Source: Euglena gracilis
Taxonomy: Eukaryota; Euglenida; Euglenophyceae; Euglenales
DNA: 64,000 nt
Direction of reading: 5' to 3'
Assembly (NCBI GenBank): GCA_039621445.1
Contig: CP154954.1
Span: 74,846,634-74,910,633 of the forward strand
Shown here: in pieces, positions 54,801-61,800 of the stretch
Layout of the letters: each line of letters opens with the position of its first letter
How positions within the stretch are numbered: position 1 is the stretch's first letter
Notes under the pieces: generated by a model
The model's database searches: none
What the model was told of the DNA's origin: nothing
The model's input: only the letters and a program-made list of their open reading frames with translations
Made by a program: the position numbers and the translations under genes

Positions 54801-56371
54801 AAGCTCGCCACAGCGTGAAAGAAACAGAAGAAAAGAGATTGCGCAAGCTCATGGCCAATCAAAGGATGAAATTTTCGCTTAGCCCAATGTCATTTCTGAT
54901 TGCAAAAAATTTGCGGTGTTGACGGGAGTTTTTCAGGATTTATCGGGATTTGATGGAAGCCCACCTCCAGAGGGCCCCAAAAGTGTAATTGGGATTTGTC
55001 AGGATTTGTTGGGTTTTGTCACTGGAGGTACTTGCGTCGATACCGTGTGTCCAGAACATAAATTCACTTATTGACCCCGGGGGAAACTTTTTCTAGGCCC
55101 GAGCCCGCCCACCCACCCACCCACTCTTTTCAAAAACCCACCCACCCACCCACAACCCCCCCGGGGTCAACTCCAACCCCATATTGATAAAAAGACTCCC
55201 TTTTTCTCTTATCATTCTGGAACATAGACACGTGTGTGGCCCCACCCCCCTGGGGGGTTTCGAGAGTGGGTGGGTGCGTCATAGGTCAGGTTTTTGCCCG
55301 GCGGAAAGGGCCAGAAAAAAATTTCAAACGCTTTTGGCCAATTTTTGGCTGGATTTTGGGTGGGTGGGTGGGTGGAGAAGGCACAGGGAACTGACAATTA
55401 CAAATTCATTTTGTCCACCCCACATTTTGACATGATCTGTTCTAATGAATGCCGGTGGCGCCAAAATCGGCTTTGTGGAGTGAAAAGAGCAAAAATAAAA
55501 ACCGTATTGTTTGAGCTTTCCAGGCAAGTCAAGAGGAACCCTAAAAACCCCATTGTCCCTCCACTTGGCCATTTTTTCCAAGAAAATTATCGGCACTTTG
55601 TGTCGTAGGTTGTTGGCTCAGTCCATACCCTGGCCCATCTCGAGGAACCCCCTCCCGAAGGTGATCGGCCCTGGACTACCCCTCCAGGCTTCGCAACCCG
55701 GGAGGGCAATTTTGGGGTCAAAAAAAATCGTTGTTTCTTTTGCATAATCAGCATTTTTGCAGGTTCGTGTTTTTTTTTTGGGTGCCCGTTTCGACCCCCC
55801 CAGTTGTGGTCAGTTCCAGCTGGGGGACTCCTTTGCGAGGAGGGGGGGCAGCTTTTGTTCACCCAGCCCAAAATTTCCAGGCTTGACCCCCCGGCCAGCC
55901 CTTTTACGATCATTTTTGCGAATTTTTAGCCCATTTTTGCACCTCCGAAAGCAAAAAAAAAAAACATTATTATCCAGCTGCCCTTTGGGTGGCTGGAAAA
56001 TGTATAAAATTTGTCAATGTGAGGTCTGGGGCTGGAAAACGGCCGGAGTCCCCCCTCCGGGGGATGGGCGCCTCTGGCTGAAGCGACACCCTGACCCCCT
56101 CTCACCTGGGGGGGGCCTCCGGGCCAGTTCAGGAAGCACGGAGCCCTGCGGCGGAAACGCAGCGGACGGCAGCGCAGTCTCACGGCGGGCAGTCGGTATC
56201 CGCCGGGACCAGTGTCAGGAGGAACTGCCGCAGCGTCTGGAACTCGGCGGGGAAGGTGGTTGAGGCAGGGCTAAGGGCCGGGGCAGCGGTTGTCGCGTGG
56301 TCCTCGTCGGCGACCACGGCCTCGGCGGTGGAGACCGCCAGCTGAGCCAGGGCAGCGTCCAGGTCCCGGGA
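29920..56371 (-). CDS. Unrecognised polytopic membrane protein, multi-exon gene span
   Basis: A chain of G/C-ending, GT-AG-bounded minus-strand exons between the HEAT-repeat gene and AMT. Intron phases agree for the run 56371-56184, 56145-56106, 52839-52790, 52180-52027, 50893-50724 and 49625-49550, and for 46349-46239, 43989-43798 and 37965-37902, 37574-37491. The protein has at least seven hydrophobic helices (50.8, 49.6, 49.2, 46.9, 46.3 and two at 43.9 kb), a helical stretch before them (52.1 kb) and soluble segments after. I do not recognise the family. Junctions 49.1/46.9, 43.8/40.7, 40.7/39.1, 39.0/37.96 and everything below 37.4 kb are unproven, so it could be more than one gene. The 5' exon was not found. 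Confidence 0.5.
30240..30706. repeat. Modular C-run element, family I copy 2
   Basis: Nearly identical core to 16905-17305, but the left array is expanded to about eight AAATAATAAACCCCCC units. It has the same two GACTTCGG boxes and the terminal AATAATAAACC/GGTTTATTATT palindrome. R1 copy D starts directly after it. Confidence 0.88.
30709..30926 (+). repeat. Dispersed repeat family R1, copy D (full length)
   Basis: The best reference copy. It begins GACCCACCCACGGGAACCAC, contains the GTTGCTC...GGAGCAAC inverted repeat and ends at the CCTTAGTGCAACTAAGG hairpin. Confidence 0.85.
31107..31148 (-). CDS. Candidate exon, membrane-protein gene
   Basis: CAG/RGRDLPMALLAVAQ/GTCTGG: 14 codons, phase 0 to 0. 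Open sequence continues as VWFVDDTPDQ, so the donor may lie further on. Short and only weakly supported. Confidence 0.4.
31531..31690. repeat. (GACT)n tracts
   Basis: Two blocks of GACTGACTGACTGCCTGACT-type units, at 31535-31560 and 31628-31688. Confidence 0.8.
31741..31828 (-). CDS. Candidate exon, membrane-protein gene
   Basis: After an acceptor ending GGTGCAG the phase 0 frame reads VAQLRRSPEYVRHRNRLRVQ then ALRLGQA, a basic helix. The donor is GTGAAT or GTGCCT. A second frame is also open and G/C-ending; phase continuity favours the first. Confidence 0.5.
32160..33060. repeat. Irregular TTTGGCCA / TTGGCAA-rich tract
   Basis: TTGGC, TGGCAAA and GGCTGGCAA words recur every 10-30 bp on one strand for about 900 bp without a fixed period. 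Open frames there look repetitive and lack splice borders, so none was called. Confidence 0.6.
33525..33765. repeat. Modular C-run element, AATAACCTGGC family
   Basis: Units of AATAACCTGGCGGGGG occur four times. The end is the palindrome AATAACCTGGC/GCCAGGTTATT. Layout is like the 16.9-kb element but sequence is unrelated. It is followed by a GGCGCCGAAGGCGCCGGAAA hairpin at 33793. Confidence 0.65.
34801..36551. mobile_element. 1.7-kb DNA transposon-like element with 8-bp target duplication
   Basis: GGTGGGGT flanks both ends (34801-34808, 36544-36551). The termini are CAAGCACCTATAGT and GCTATAGGTGCTTG. Each end carries sub-terminal CCATTTTAGG arrays (34839-34920, 36409-36532), as many hAT elements do. 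The 1.4-kb interior is AT-rich. Its longest frame (133 codons, minus strand at 35.5-35.9 kb) has no recognised transposase features, so the element looks non-autonomous. Confidence 0.8.
37491..37574 (-). CDS. Exon, membrane-protein gene (soluble segment)
   Basis: CCCCAG/DEALLTVQTPHISPASYRIR then GQLRTDRE/GTTGCC: 28 codons, phase 0 to 0. Alternating polar and hydrophobic residues suggest beta strands. Confidence 0.65.
37902..37965 (-). CDS. Exon, membrane-protein gene, acceptor at a transposon edge
   Basis: KSLERCRSPPSWALADPDDSE/GTGGAC, ending phase 0, continuous with DEALL of the next exon (an acidic DPDDSE-DE joint). The acceptor ACAG lies in the first bases flanking the element at 37970-38996. 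Phase 2 entry is not matched by the upstream exon, so one exon may be missing. Confidence 0.6.
37970..38996. mobile_element. Candidate hAT-like element, about 1.0 kb, filling an intron
   Basis: The left end CAGGCGGCTTTTTAAACC and right end GGTAAAAAAAGAAGCCTG are inverted relatives of the 11393 element termini. Flanks CTTCCTGT and GTTGCCAT agree at only 4 of 8 bases. The interior holds several nested C/G-run and GGCACCGAAGGCGCC motifs. Almost the whole sequence between two coding segments is this element. Confidence 0.5.
39015..39104 (-). CDS. Exon, membrane-protein gene (soluble segment)
   Basis: CCCCAG/VKLQLSNGVLRSFTAKDNVD then ALPPLPVTGL/GTGGTG: 30 codons, phase 0 to 0. G/C-ending codons; the other frames are implausible. 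Coding-like sequence runs on to the element edge at 38996. Confidence 0.65.
39590..39905. repeat. Modular repeat with GTGGTCGTTAT units
   Basis: CTGCAACCTGCGACCG plus GGGGTGGTCGTTATA occurs at 39597-39650, 39810-39835 and 39843-39880, around a spacer of about 160 bp. It has the same outer-unit/spacer/outer-unit layout as the other C-run elements. Confidence 0.6.
40631..40721 (-). CDS. Exon, membrane-protein gene (helical segment)
   Basis: After an acceptor ending CCTCCGCAG the frame reads SLELLQPIARLGQWQTAHRD then AGKAEVEQRS, an amphipathic helix. Donor choices are GAG/GTCGAG (phase 0), C/GTGCAG (phase 1) or GG/GTGGTC (phase 2), so the 3' edge is open. Confidence 0.6.
41015..41440. repeat. 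Modular C-run element, family II
   Basis: Units of AAATATAAACCCCCC, a GAGGACCTTGAAATCCCGCC box, a GGCGCGAAGCGCC hairpin, and a core with AAAAAGTGACTACTGGAGCC (close to the family I core). Then a GGGGTCTTGAAATTTCCGCC box and a terminal TATAAAACC/GGTTTTATA palindrome. Confidence 0.85.
41775..42260. repeat. (AATGC)n / AATGTAAATGTC arrays
   Basis: A short (AATGC)n block on one strand at 41778-41803 and 22 units of GCATT at 42128-42232. A degenerate AATGTCAATGTAAATG array lies between. Frames in it are artefacts. Confidence 0.92.
43027..43150. repeat. (ATT)n array with ATC interruptions
   Basis: About 40 triplets. Flanks 42.3-43.0 kb and 43.15-43.6 kb are AT-rich with no supported exon. Confidence 0.95.
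43636..43795. repeat. (CA)n microsatellite abutting an exon donor
   Basis: About 75 CA units with a few interruptions. It begins three bases beyond the ATG/GTGTGT donor, so on the gene strand the intron opens as a (GT)n run. Confidence 0.95.
43798..43989 (-). CDS. Exon, membrane-protein gene (two hydrophobic helices)
   Basis: CCGCAG/VHDVVLFVLVAFAVRRVLPL, then PAAWWLQLAVDLAALRAFRG, then LEHTPLQALFLTLLHQM/GTGTGT. There are 64 codons, phase 0 to 0. Two or three membrane-type helices with basic loops and near-total G/C third positions. Strong exon, unknown family. Confidence 0.75.
46239..46349 (-). CDS. Exon, membrane-protein gene (one helix)
   Basis: CACCAG/LLDWGAIVRWCRCGAWGLGV then GVPLAAATSLCLWPDAR/GTGTGG. 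There are 37 codons, phase 0 to 0, in phase with the exon at 43.9 kb. Confidence 0.7.
46781..46905 (-). CDS. Exon, membrane-protein gene (one helix)
   Basis: After CTCACAG the frame reads LEPSLRSPLLIAVAPYLTLG then SHVFRGCLAHTGYLSRALVER/GTGCGA, exiting phase 0 as the next exon needs. The entry phase is not matched by the exon at 49.2 kb unless an internal GAG/CCC acceptor (46897) is used. Confidence 0.65.
47640..47985. repeat. About 22-bp minisatellite around CCCCGGCAGATGTG
   Basis: Some ten diverged units combine GGGGTATCCCCCGGCAG with CTGTGTG. They occur in both orientations at the left edge (47640-47690). Confidence 0.75.
48210..48895. repeat. (ACAT)n / (ACAG)n tetranucleotide block
   Basis: About 170 units with patches of ACGT, ACAG and GCAT. 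Frames of 170-290 codons on both strands are repeat artefacts. Confidence 0.97.
49146..49226 (-). CDS. Exon, membrane-protein gene (downstream of inserted element)
   Basis: TACAAG/HAVACGSLKDFLLQAFPAHE then GPPFLLR/GTTGTC: 27 codons, phase 0 to 0. Coding-like sequence (FLVLHGYK) extends in frame up to the MITE edge, so this exon and the next one upstream were probably one exon before the insertion. Confidence 0.6.
49260..49547. mobile_element. hAT-like MITE inside an ancestral exon
   Basis: The ends are CAGAGGGTTTTCGAGG and AAAGAAATCTCTG inverted; flanks ACCAGGAG and ACTGGCAG agree at 5 of 8. Removing the element plus one 8-bp flank restores one frame across both sides (NLRTALP-VFLVLHGYK). 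The GT of the presumed donor CCA/GTCAGA is the last two bases of the flank. Confidence 0.7.
49550..49625 (-). CDS. Exon, membrane-protein gene (one helix)
   Basis: ATCCAG/C then SSTTAPSHRSLFTALLFFNL and RTALP/GTCAGA. It enters with one base, matching the phase 2 exit of the 50.8-kb exon, and leaves in phase 0. Confidence 0.65.
50724..50893 (-). CDS. Exon, membrane-protein gene (two helices)
   Basis: GGTAG/CGRLGLAFGVALFLRQKLRL, then ELWAAVLSFAVSFVLLNAVL and PSYSPAIASQVLWFSA. Donor CG/GTGCGA, phase 0 in, phase 2 out. Two clear hydrophobic helices. Confidence 0.78.
51083..51321. mobile_element. hAT-like MITE, 239 bp
   Basis: Perfect GAGGGGAC duplication (51075-51082, 51322-51329). The left end is CAGAGATTTTTTTAAGACT; the right end inverts to CAGGGGTTTAGTCTTGG. 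Same family as 24485-24754. It lies in the intron between exons at 52.1 and 50.8 kb. Confidence 0.92.
52027..52180 (-). CDS. Exon, membrane-protein gene (helix then coiled segment)
   Basis: CMALGVFFECCGAALKERLS, then ELQGQLAALQHADRPLWEVA and FEELREPLDAE/GTGGAT. It enters with one base and ends phase 0. Leu spacing in LSELQGQLAAL suggests a short coiled coil. Confidence 0.72.
52200..52345. repeat. AT-rich ATAATATATAATG repeat
   Basis: Degenerate 12-16-bp AT units ending in (AT)n, immediately upstream of the 52.1-kb exon on the gene strand. Confidence 0.75.
52790..52839 (-). CDS. Exon, membrane-protein gene
   Basis: CAACAG/RRCFSLLCFTVSAGCM, then CG/GTTGCT. Phase 0 in, phase 2 out, matching the one-base entry of the 52.1-kb exon. 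The joined reading is one continuous hydrophobic helix. Confidence 0.62.
53400..53545. repeat. About 33-bp repeat TTGGTGTCCACAnGTGAACCAC, copy 1
   Basis: Four units with variable A/T runs. The same unit recurs at 54140-54245. Confidence 0.8.
54140..54245. repeat. TTGGTGTCCACAnGTGAACCAC repeat, copy 2
   Basis: Three units. The 53.5-55.6 kb interval otherwise shows no supported exon. Confidence 0.8.
56106..56145 (-). CDS. Exon after a 38-nt intron, membrane-protein gene
   Basis: After CGCCGCAG the frame reads APCFLNWPGGPPQ and meets a consensus donor CAG/GTGAGA, phase 0, matching the next exon at 52.8 kb. Confidence 0.6.
56184..56371 (-). CDS. Exon, membrane-protein gene (Ala/Thr-rich segment)
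   Basis: SRDLDAALAQLAVSTAEAVV and later FPAEFQTLRQFLLTLVPADT then DCP. G/C-ending throughout. The donor CC/GTGAGA opens a 38-nt intron; if unspliced, TGA at 56180-56182 would end the protein instead. The upstream exon was not found. Confidence 0.62.
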
Positions 56372-56479
56372 CTCAAGGGCAGGGGTCACAGTCAGTGGGA
56401 AGAAGTTTGGAGAATGAAAATACTATATGACACTTCAACACAAAAAAGAACATACTGCATAATATTGTGTGTGTTATAT

Positions 56480-56635
56480 TTTATGTATATTACGTGCATA
56501 ATGCATGTTAAACACATGTTGAACATGTTATGCACAAATTATATACATAATATGTATAATATCATAATATAATTTATAATATAATAATAATTTATATTAT
56601 ATTATATTATTATGTATAGGGTTATTGTATGCATT

Positions 56636-56668
<33 letters not shown>

Positions 56669-56960
56669 GATATATTATTATTATTATTTATATAAATAGA
56701 TTATATATATATATATATATATTGTATATAATATTATATATATTATATATATGATGTTTAATATAATGCATATGAAATTAAGTGTCCATATAATGAATTG
56801 TGTGTGTATGCACAAAATAAATAAACATAAAATAAATAAATATGCACATAAATAAATATATGCATGCACATTATATATATAATATATATAATATGAACAT
56901 AAAATTTTACATTACTATATGAAACAATGTTTCTAATATATAATACATTATATACTGCTA
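56480..56960. repeat. AT-rich low-complexity spacer
   Basis: TATATA, ATTATAT and TGTATAAT words throughout. It lies in the spacer between the membrane-protein gene and the HEAT-repeat gene; 57.0-58.5 kb is also without a supported exon. Confidence 0.85.
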
Positions 56961-57649
56961 TCCCCCATAAATGGTACCCCCCCCGAATTAGAGACACCCC
57001 CAGAAAAAAAAAAGTTCTAAAAAGGGCAGGTTGGCTGATTTTGAAGAACTGAAAATATTTGACTGGAAGACAATCCGCCAAAACGTACAAAATGCATTAA
57101 AATTTGGAAATAGCAATTGTGGTCCCACTTTGTATCCATTTTTTTGACATTGGGAAAACAAATATATGTAAATAAAATTTAAAAAATCCCTGCAGTTGGC
57201 TCCCACTGGGGAACAGCTGTCATAGGGGGGGGGGGCAACATGCACTGCACCCTCGAAAATCCTGATGCAAAAAAAACACAAAAAATAACCACAAATAAAA
57301 CGCAAATAAAAACAAAAGAAGAAAATTGCATAAAAAATACTATAGGAGCTTTCGGACGTACACTTTCTGTTGGAGAAAACTAAAAAAAACACGCTCCCGC
57401 CGAAAAAAAATTTCATTTTGCATAAAATATGCAATTTGTCGAAAAATGAAAAAAAAATGCCAAAAAATTCACAAGATTTTTGGTCTCGGGGGAAAACTGG
57501 GCCCAAAATGAGGAACTGCTCGTAGCTAAACCCCAAAAATCACCCGGGAAAAGAAATCGCAAAAAAAGCAAAAAAAAATTGCCAAAATGAAGATTTATAA
57601 AAATCATTAGTATAAATTATAAACGCTTTTGTTTTGGTTGTTGTATATT

Positions 57650-57653
57650 CCTT

Positions 57654-57685
<32 letters not shown>

Positions 57686-57716
57686 TTTTTGTTTTTTTTT
57701 TTTTTTTTTTTTTTTA
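57650..57716. repeat. Poly(T) tract
   Basis: About 60 T with two G interruptions. On the minus strand it reads as poly(A), about 950 bp past the HEAT-repeat stop codon. Confidence 0.9.
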
Positions 57717-58545
57717 TGTCATCCCTGGCTGGGGTGTGGCACTTCTATGGAGTCCAGGACACTTAGCAAGTATGGGCCCTGGGATCAGACTGGAATGAAT
57801 GAGGGAATAGGGCTGTCCGGGAAAGCTTGGAGGGGAACCATAAGGAAGGAAGGTGAGGGAGTCCCCACCAACCACCAGGGTTCTTAAGCGGCCAAAATCA
57901 AACCCCCCGCCATCCACAGTCAAAATAAAAAATTTTGTTCGTGTTTTGTTCATTTGCGCGGTGGCGCAAATCAACACGGAAAAGCTTGCGCGAATGGGGC
58001 CGCCTAAGTGGTGACTTAGCATGTCAAGAGTCCTCCCTTCGGTTATTTGAAAAAAAAACTTTGACCTGTCCAAGAAAGGGGAGCCACTGGGAAATGGAAG
58101 GGAGAGCTGGGCTAACAACCCAGCAAGGGTGGGCAGGGTCGACCACCAACAATCCATACCAGCCTTGGGAAAGGGGTCCAGTCCAGGAAAAAAAAATAAC
58201 TCACCAAATTCAAGCCACCCTATTCTGGGTGACACCCACATCAAAACAGCCACCAACCACCAGGTTTAAGCCATTTTCTGTTTGGAAAAAAATGCAGTAA
58301 AATGCAGGTCAAATTCAAAGACGCCTCAAGGGGCGATCAAAAGGCCAAGGAACAGTGGCGCTTAAAGTTGGGGGGGGGGGAACAGAACAGTGTTCAAATG
58401 TTGTGAATGTGGTTTCACACCAAATATTTTAACACATCAATACAGAAGAGACCCAATCAAATTAACAGTTGTTCTCCACAATTTGGGGAGTTTTGAAAGA
58501 TAAATTTGCGATTCGTTTTTCGAAAAATACCCACGGCGCTAGAGC

Positions 58546-58671
58546 AGGGGCTTTCTTAAAGACCCTCAGGGGGTCTCAACCTGGCTGGGAGCTGCTGGCT
58601 GGAAATAAGGTGCTGGCTAGCTGGACCCCCCTTGGGGAGGTGGGGTGCCCTCCGGCTTTTGAATACCCCTA
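58546..58671. mobile_element. Decayed hAT-like MITE overlapping the HEAT-repeat gene stop
   Basis: The left end CAGGGGCTTTCTTAAAG and the right end (GAATACCCCTA) are inverted relatives of the 8195 family. GAGCTGCTGGCTGGAAA motifs are shared inside. The last bases form the TAG stop of the gene. Confidence 0.6.
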
Positions 58672-58809
58672 TGGCCAGGGGGAGGAGGCCAACCACCGGG
58701 ATGGGGCCCTCCCATTCGGGTCTGCCCGGGCCAGCAGCAGCGGGCGGAGGTCCGGCAGCACCTCCAGGGGCGTGCAGAGGTCCACCAGCCGCCGCAGGTT
58801 GGCGAAGAG
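58669..58809 (-). CDS. HEAT-repeat gene, terminal exon
   Basis: CGCCCAG/LFANLRRLVDLCTPLEVLPD then LRPLLLARADPNGRAPSR and WLASSPWP with TAG at 58669-58671. Phase 0 in. A donor CG/GTGGTT at 58697 would allow further splicing, but the nearby stop and following repeats favour an end here. Confidence 0.6.
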   Translation of the reverse strand, partial: LFANLRRLVDLCTPLEVLPDLRPLLLARADPNGRAPSRWLASSPWP

Positions 58810-61800
58810 CTGGGCGGGAGGAGCAGGGAGGAGGGGGAACGGGCACTGCAACTACATACAAATATCAAAACGTGAAAACTGCAAAAAAAAAAACTGACGA
58901 CATACGTGATTCATCTTGGACTTTGGCTTCTTGTGCCTCTTTTAATCTAAATATTCAGGTCAATGGGGAAAGAATTTATCCATGGGGAAAGAAATTGTTT
59001 ATCTACCCCCAATAAACAACTTGCTGACAATATGGCAAATCCAAAAATGGAGGACAAATCTCTATGACGACCCACAAGACGGTTCCTAGAGGCTGAAATT
59101 CGATTGCTGCCCCCCCCCCCCCGAGTCCAAAGAACACCAAAATGGCTAACGTGTCGGTCCCAGGAGGCAATATGTCGCTTGGCATGTGTCTTCTCGGCCC
59201 AGTGCACTGAAATATGGCAAACACTGTACCACATTTCCGAACCTCTCACTTTCCATCACTCCACCAAACTGAAAAAGGTGACAACAAGGGGGGGAAATCA
59301 AAACAAGACAGGTATGACACCTGGGCAGCACGCTTTTGAGGAGTCATTTTGCCACCTCTCTTCCATGATCTTCTCTCTTTGGTTGATTGAACAACGCCAT
59401 CATTCTCAGAAGAAGACATTTCTTCAAAGGTGACGAAAAAATCCGGTTCGTGATTGTTCGTGATTGTTCGTGATTGTTCGTGGTTTTGCCAAAGTCCCAA
59501 GTTCGTGCTGGTTCGTGATTGTTCGTGATTGTTCGTGGCACGAACTGGTGAAAAACCCTGCATGCACCCAACCCCCGAGGACCCAAAAGCCTTAACCCAC
59601 CCACCCACCAACTCTCGAAAACCCGCCCATCCCACCCCCCTCCCAGGAGGGTGGGGTCGCGCAGGGTCACACAGGTCACGCAGGGTCACACAGGGGTCAC
59701 ACAGGTGTCGCATGGACCCACGCACCTGGTCCCGCAGCAACTGGGACGCCTTGTACTGCTCGAAGTTGGCCACGACGTGCATGTTCTGCAGGGCGGCGAC
59801 CACGGCGCCCCAGAGCGCACAGAGGAGGGGGCCGGTGAGGGCCTGGCGGTCGCGTCCAGAGGGAGGCGGGGACCGGGGGAAGGGGGATAAGGTGAGGAGG
59901 GCGGCGCTCGGGCGTGTGGGTGTCCGCAAGAGTTAAAACTTCTGTTGAGTAAACCCCCCCCCTATGAAACTGGCCCTCGGGACGACCAACCAAACCTTGA
60001 CTCATAAACCCCCAGGGATAAAATGAAAACTGCGGGGGACGAATTTTTCGGCCGCAAACCACCCAAAACTGATCTTTCAGAAACTTTTTGAGACCGACCA
60101 TCATCAGAAATGCCATTTTTGACCAAACTTGCCGAAAATTGCCAATTTCGGGGGGTTTCGGGGTCATTTTGGGGGGTCGGATTTTCGCCAACAATTCCTT
60201 GACTTAAATACCCCACCCCACTTATAAACCCCCCCTTCAGCCGACCAACCAAACCAGATCCTATAAAACTCCGGGGGGTCAATGAGTGGGGGGGTTGCTT
60301 CCAAAGGACCAACTCAATTCCAATCCCAAAACACTCACAACACAAATTCAACAAGATTAAAAGCAAATTTTTTATGCTTACAGGTTGGCCTTCGCATTCA
60401 AAATGAGTGCAAATGAAACACTCCCATGGTTTGTCTGCGAAAATGGGTCAAAGGGAAACTCCAAGCAAAAGAACATAAGGTTTCCTGTGGGAGGATAAAA
60501 AAACCACAGGAATTGCAAGTTTTACAAAAAATGACACTGAAAAACACACAAAAAAAAAGGTTTGAAAACCATCGACCCACCAGCATCCCAATGGCCAACC
60601 CCCAGCAGCGCCAAACCAGCTTGGATGCGGACCTGGGCAGCACAGGGGGGACACTCGGGCAAGGCCAGGGGGCATCTCCACACGCAGTTGGGAAAAAAGA
60701 CCAACGGGATGCTGATGCACAAATCCTCTGCCGTCGCTCCTGCTATTCGAATTCCAATGACTTTATGAGCAGGCTTTATGAAGTACTCGGGATAGTGTAT
60801 CGGTGATGCTGTGGCACTGCACTTGATACTGCGACACTGACAAAGTGAACAAGCTTAAGCACCCCGGGGGGGTCCACTGGCCAGCTAGCCATTTTACAAG
60901 ACACTGGAAAAAAGCCACTAGCTGGAACCCCCTCCCCTGGAAGGGGGGTCCGGGGTCCCTGGACTGGGAACAATTTTCTGGCGCTGCGGACCAAGGTGAA
61001 ACAAGGCTTGCTGGCAAAAATTGGAGAGGGTGCAATCGACCCCCCCCAGGGGGGAGGGGGTACTACGAAGCCTTAAGCAGAAGCCAGCCGTGAAATATTT
61101 CCATGATACTCATGCTCAGGCAAAAAAAAATCTGATAATTGCTAAACCCATTGAACGTGCACGGCAGAGTTGATGGTACAAACATCTTCAGACAAAAGAT
61201 TCATTAAGTGAGCGATGCTGTGAAACACTTATTAGAAAGGAACTGGTGGATGATGTAAAATCTTTTGAAATAAACTCGTGGCATATGCGAAAAATTCCCA
61301 TGATCCTGGTGCATACCAGGTGTCAAAGTCTTCAGCTTTGAATGAAGTAATCGGGACAGTCATTGGGGACACACAAAAACGCCGCTATAATAGTTACCAC
61401 AAACCAAAACCAAACCATGTTTTTGCCACAAAAAAATGGAATTTGGTTTGTAGGAAGCCGCACCTTGAAATTCTCATCGTTCTGCAGAGCTCCGGTCAGC
61501 GCCATCACAGCAACGGTGACTTCTGCCTGGACGGCTGTGAGCACTGCCGGCAACGCTGGGTTGGAGAGCAGGAGGCCGAGGCCATGGCAGCCGTTCCACC
61601 GCACCTGTGCAGCGGAGCCAGGAGGCCAGGAAGGGCAAGCCGCCGTGGCAAGAACGAAGCGTTCAACTTTGGCAAACTACGACGCAATTTACTTCCGATG
61701 GAGCTTCTGCAGTAAACCTCCCCCTAATAGTGCTGCGGGGCCAATAGAGCTGTGGGTCCAAATAGTGCTGCACCCCCCAAAACATAGCAATGCGAAATGT

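Noticed and set aside
57650-57716. Poly(T) as the poly(A) tail of a minus-strand retrocopy
   Set aside because: No intronless coding copy or target duplication is visible beside it.
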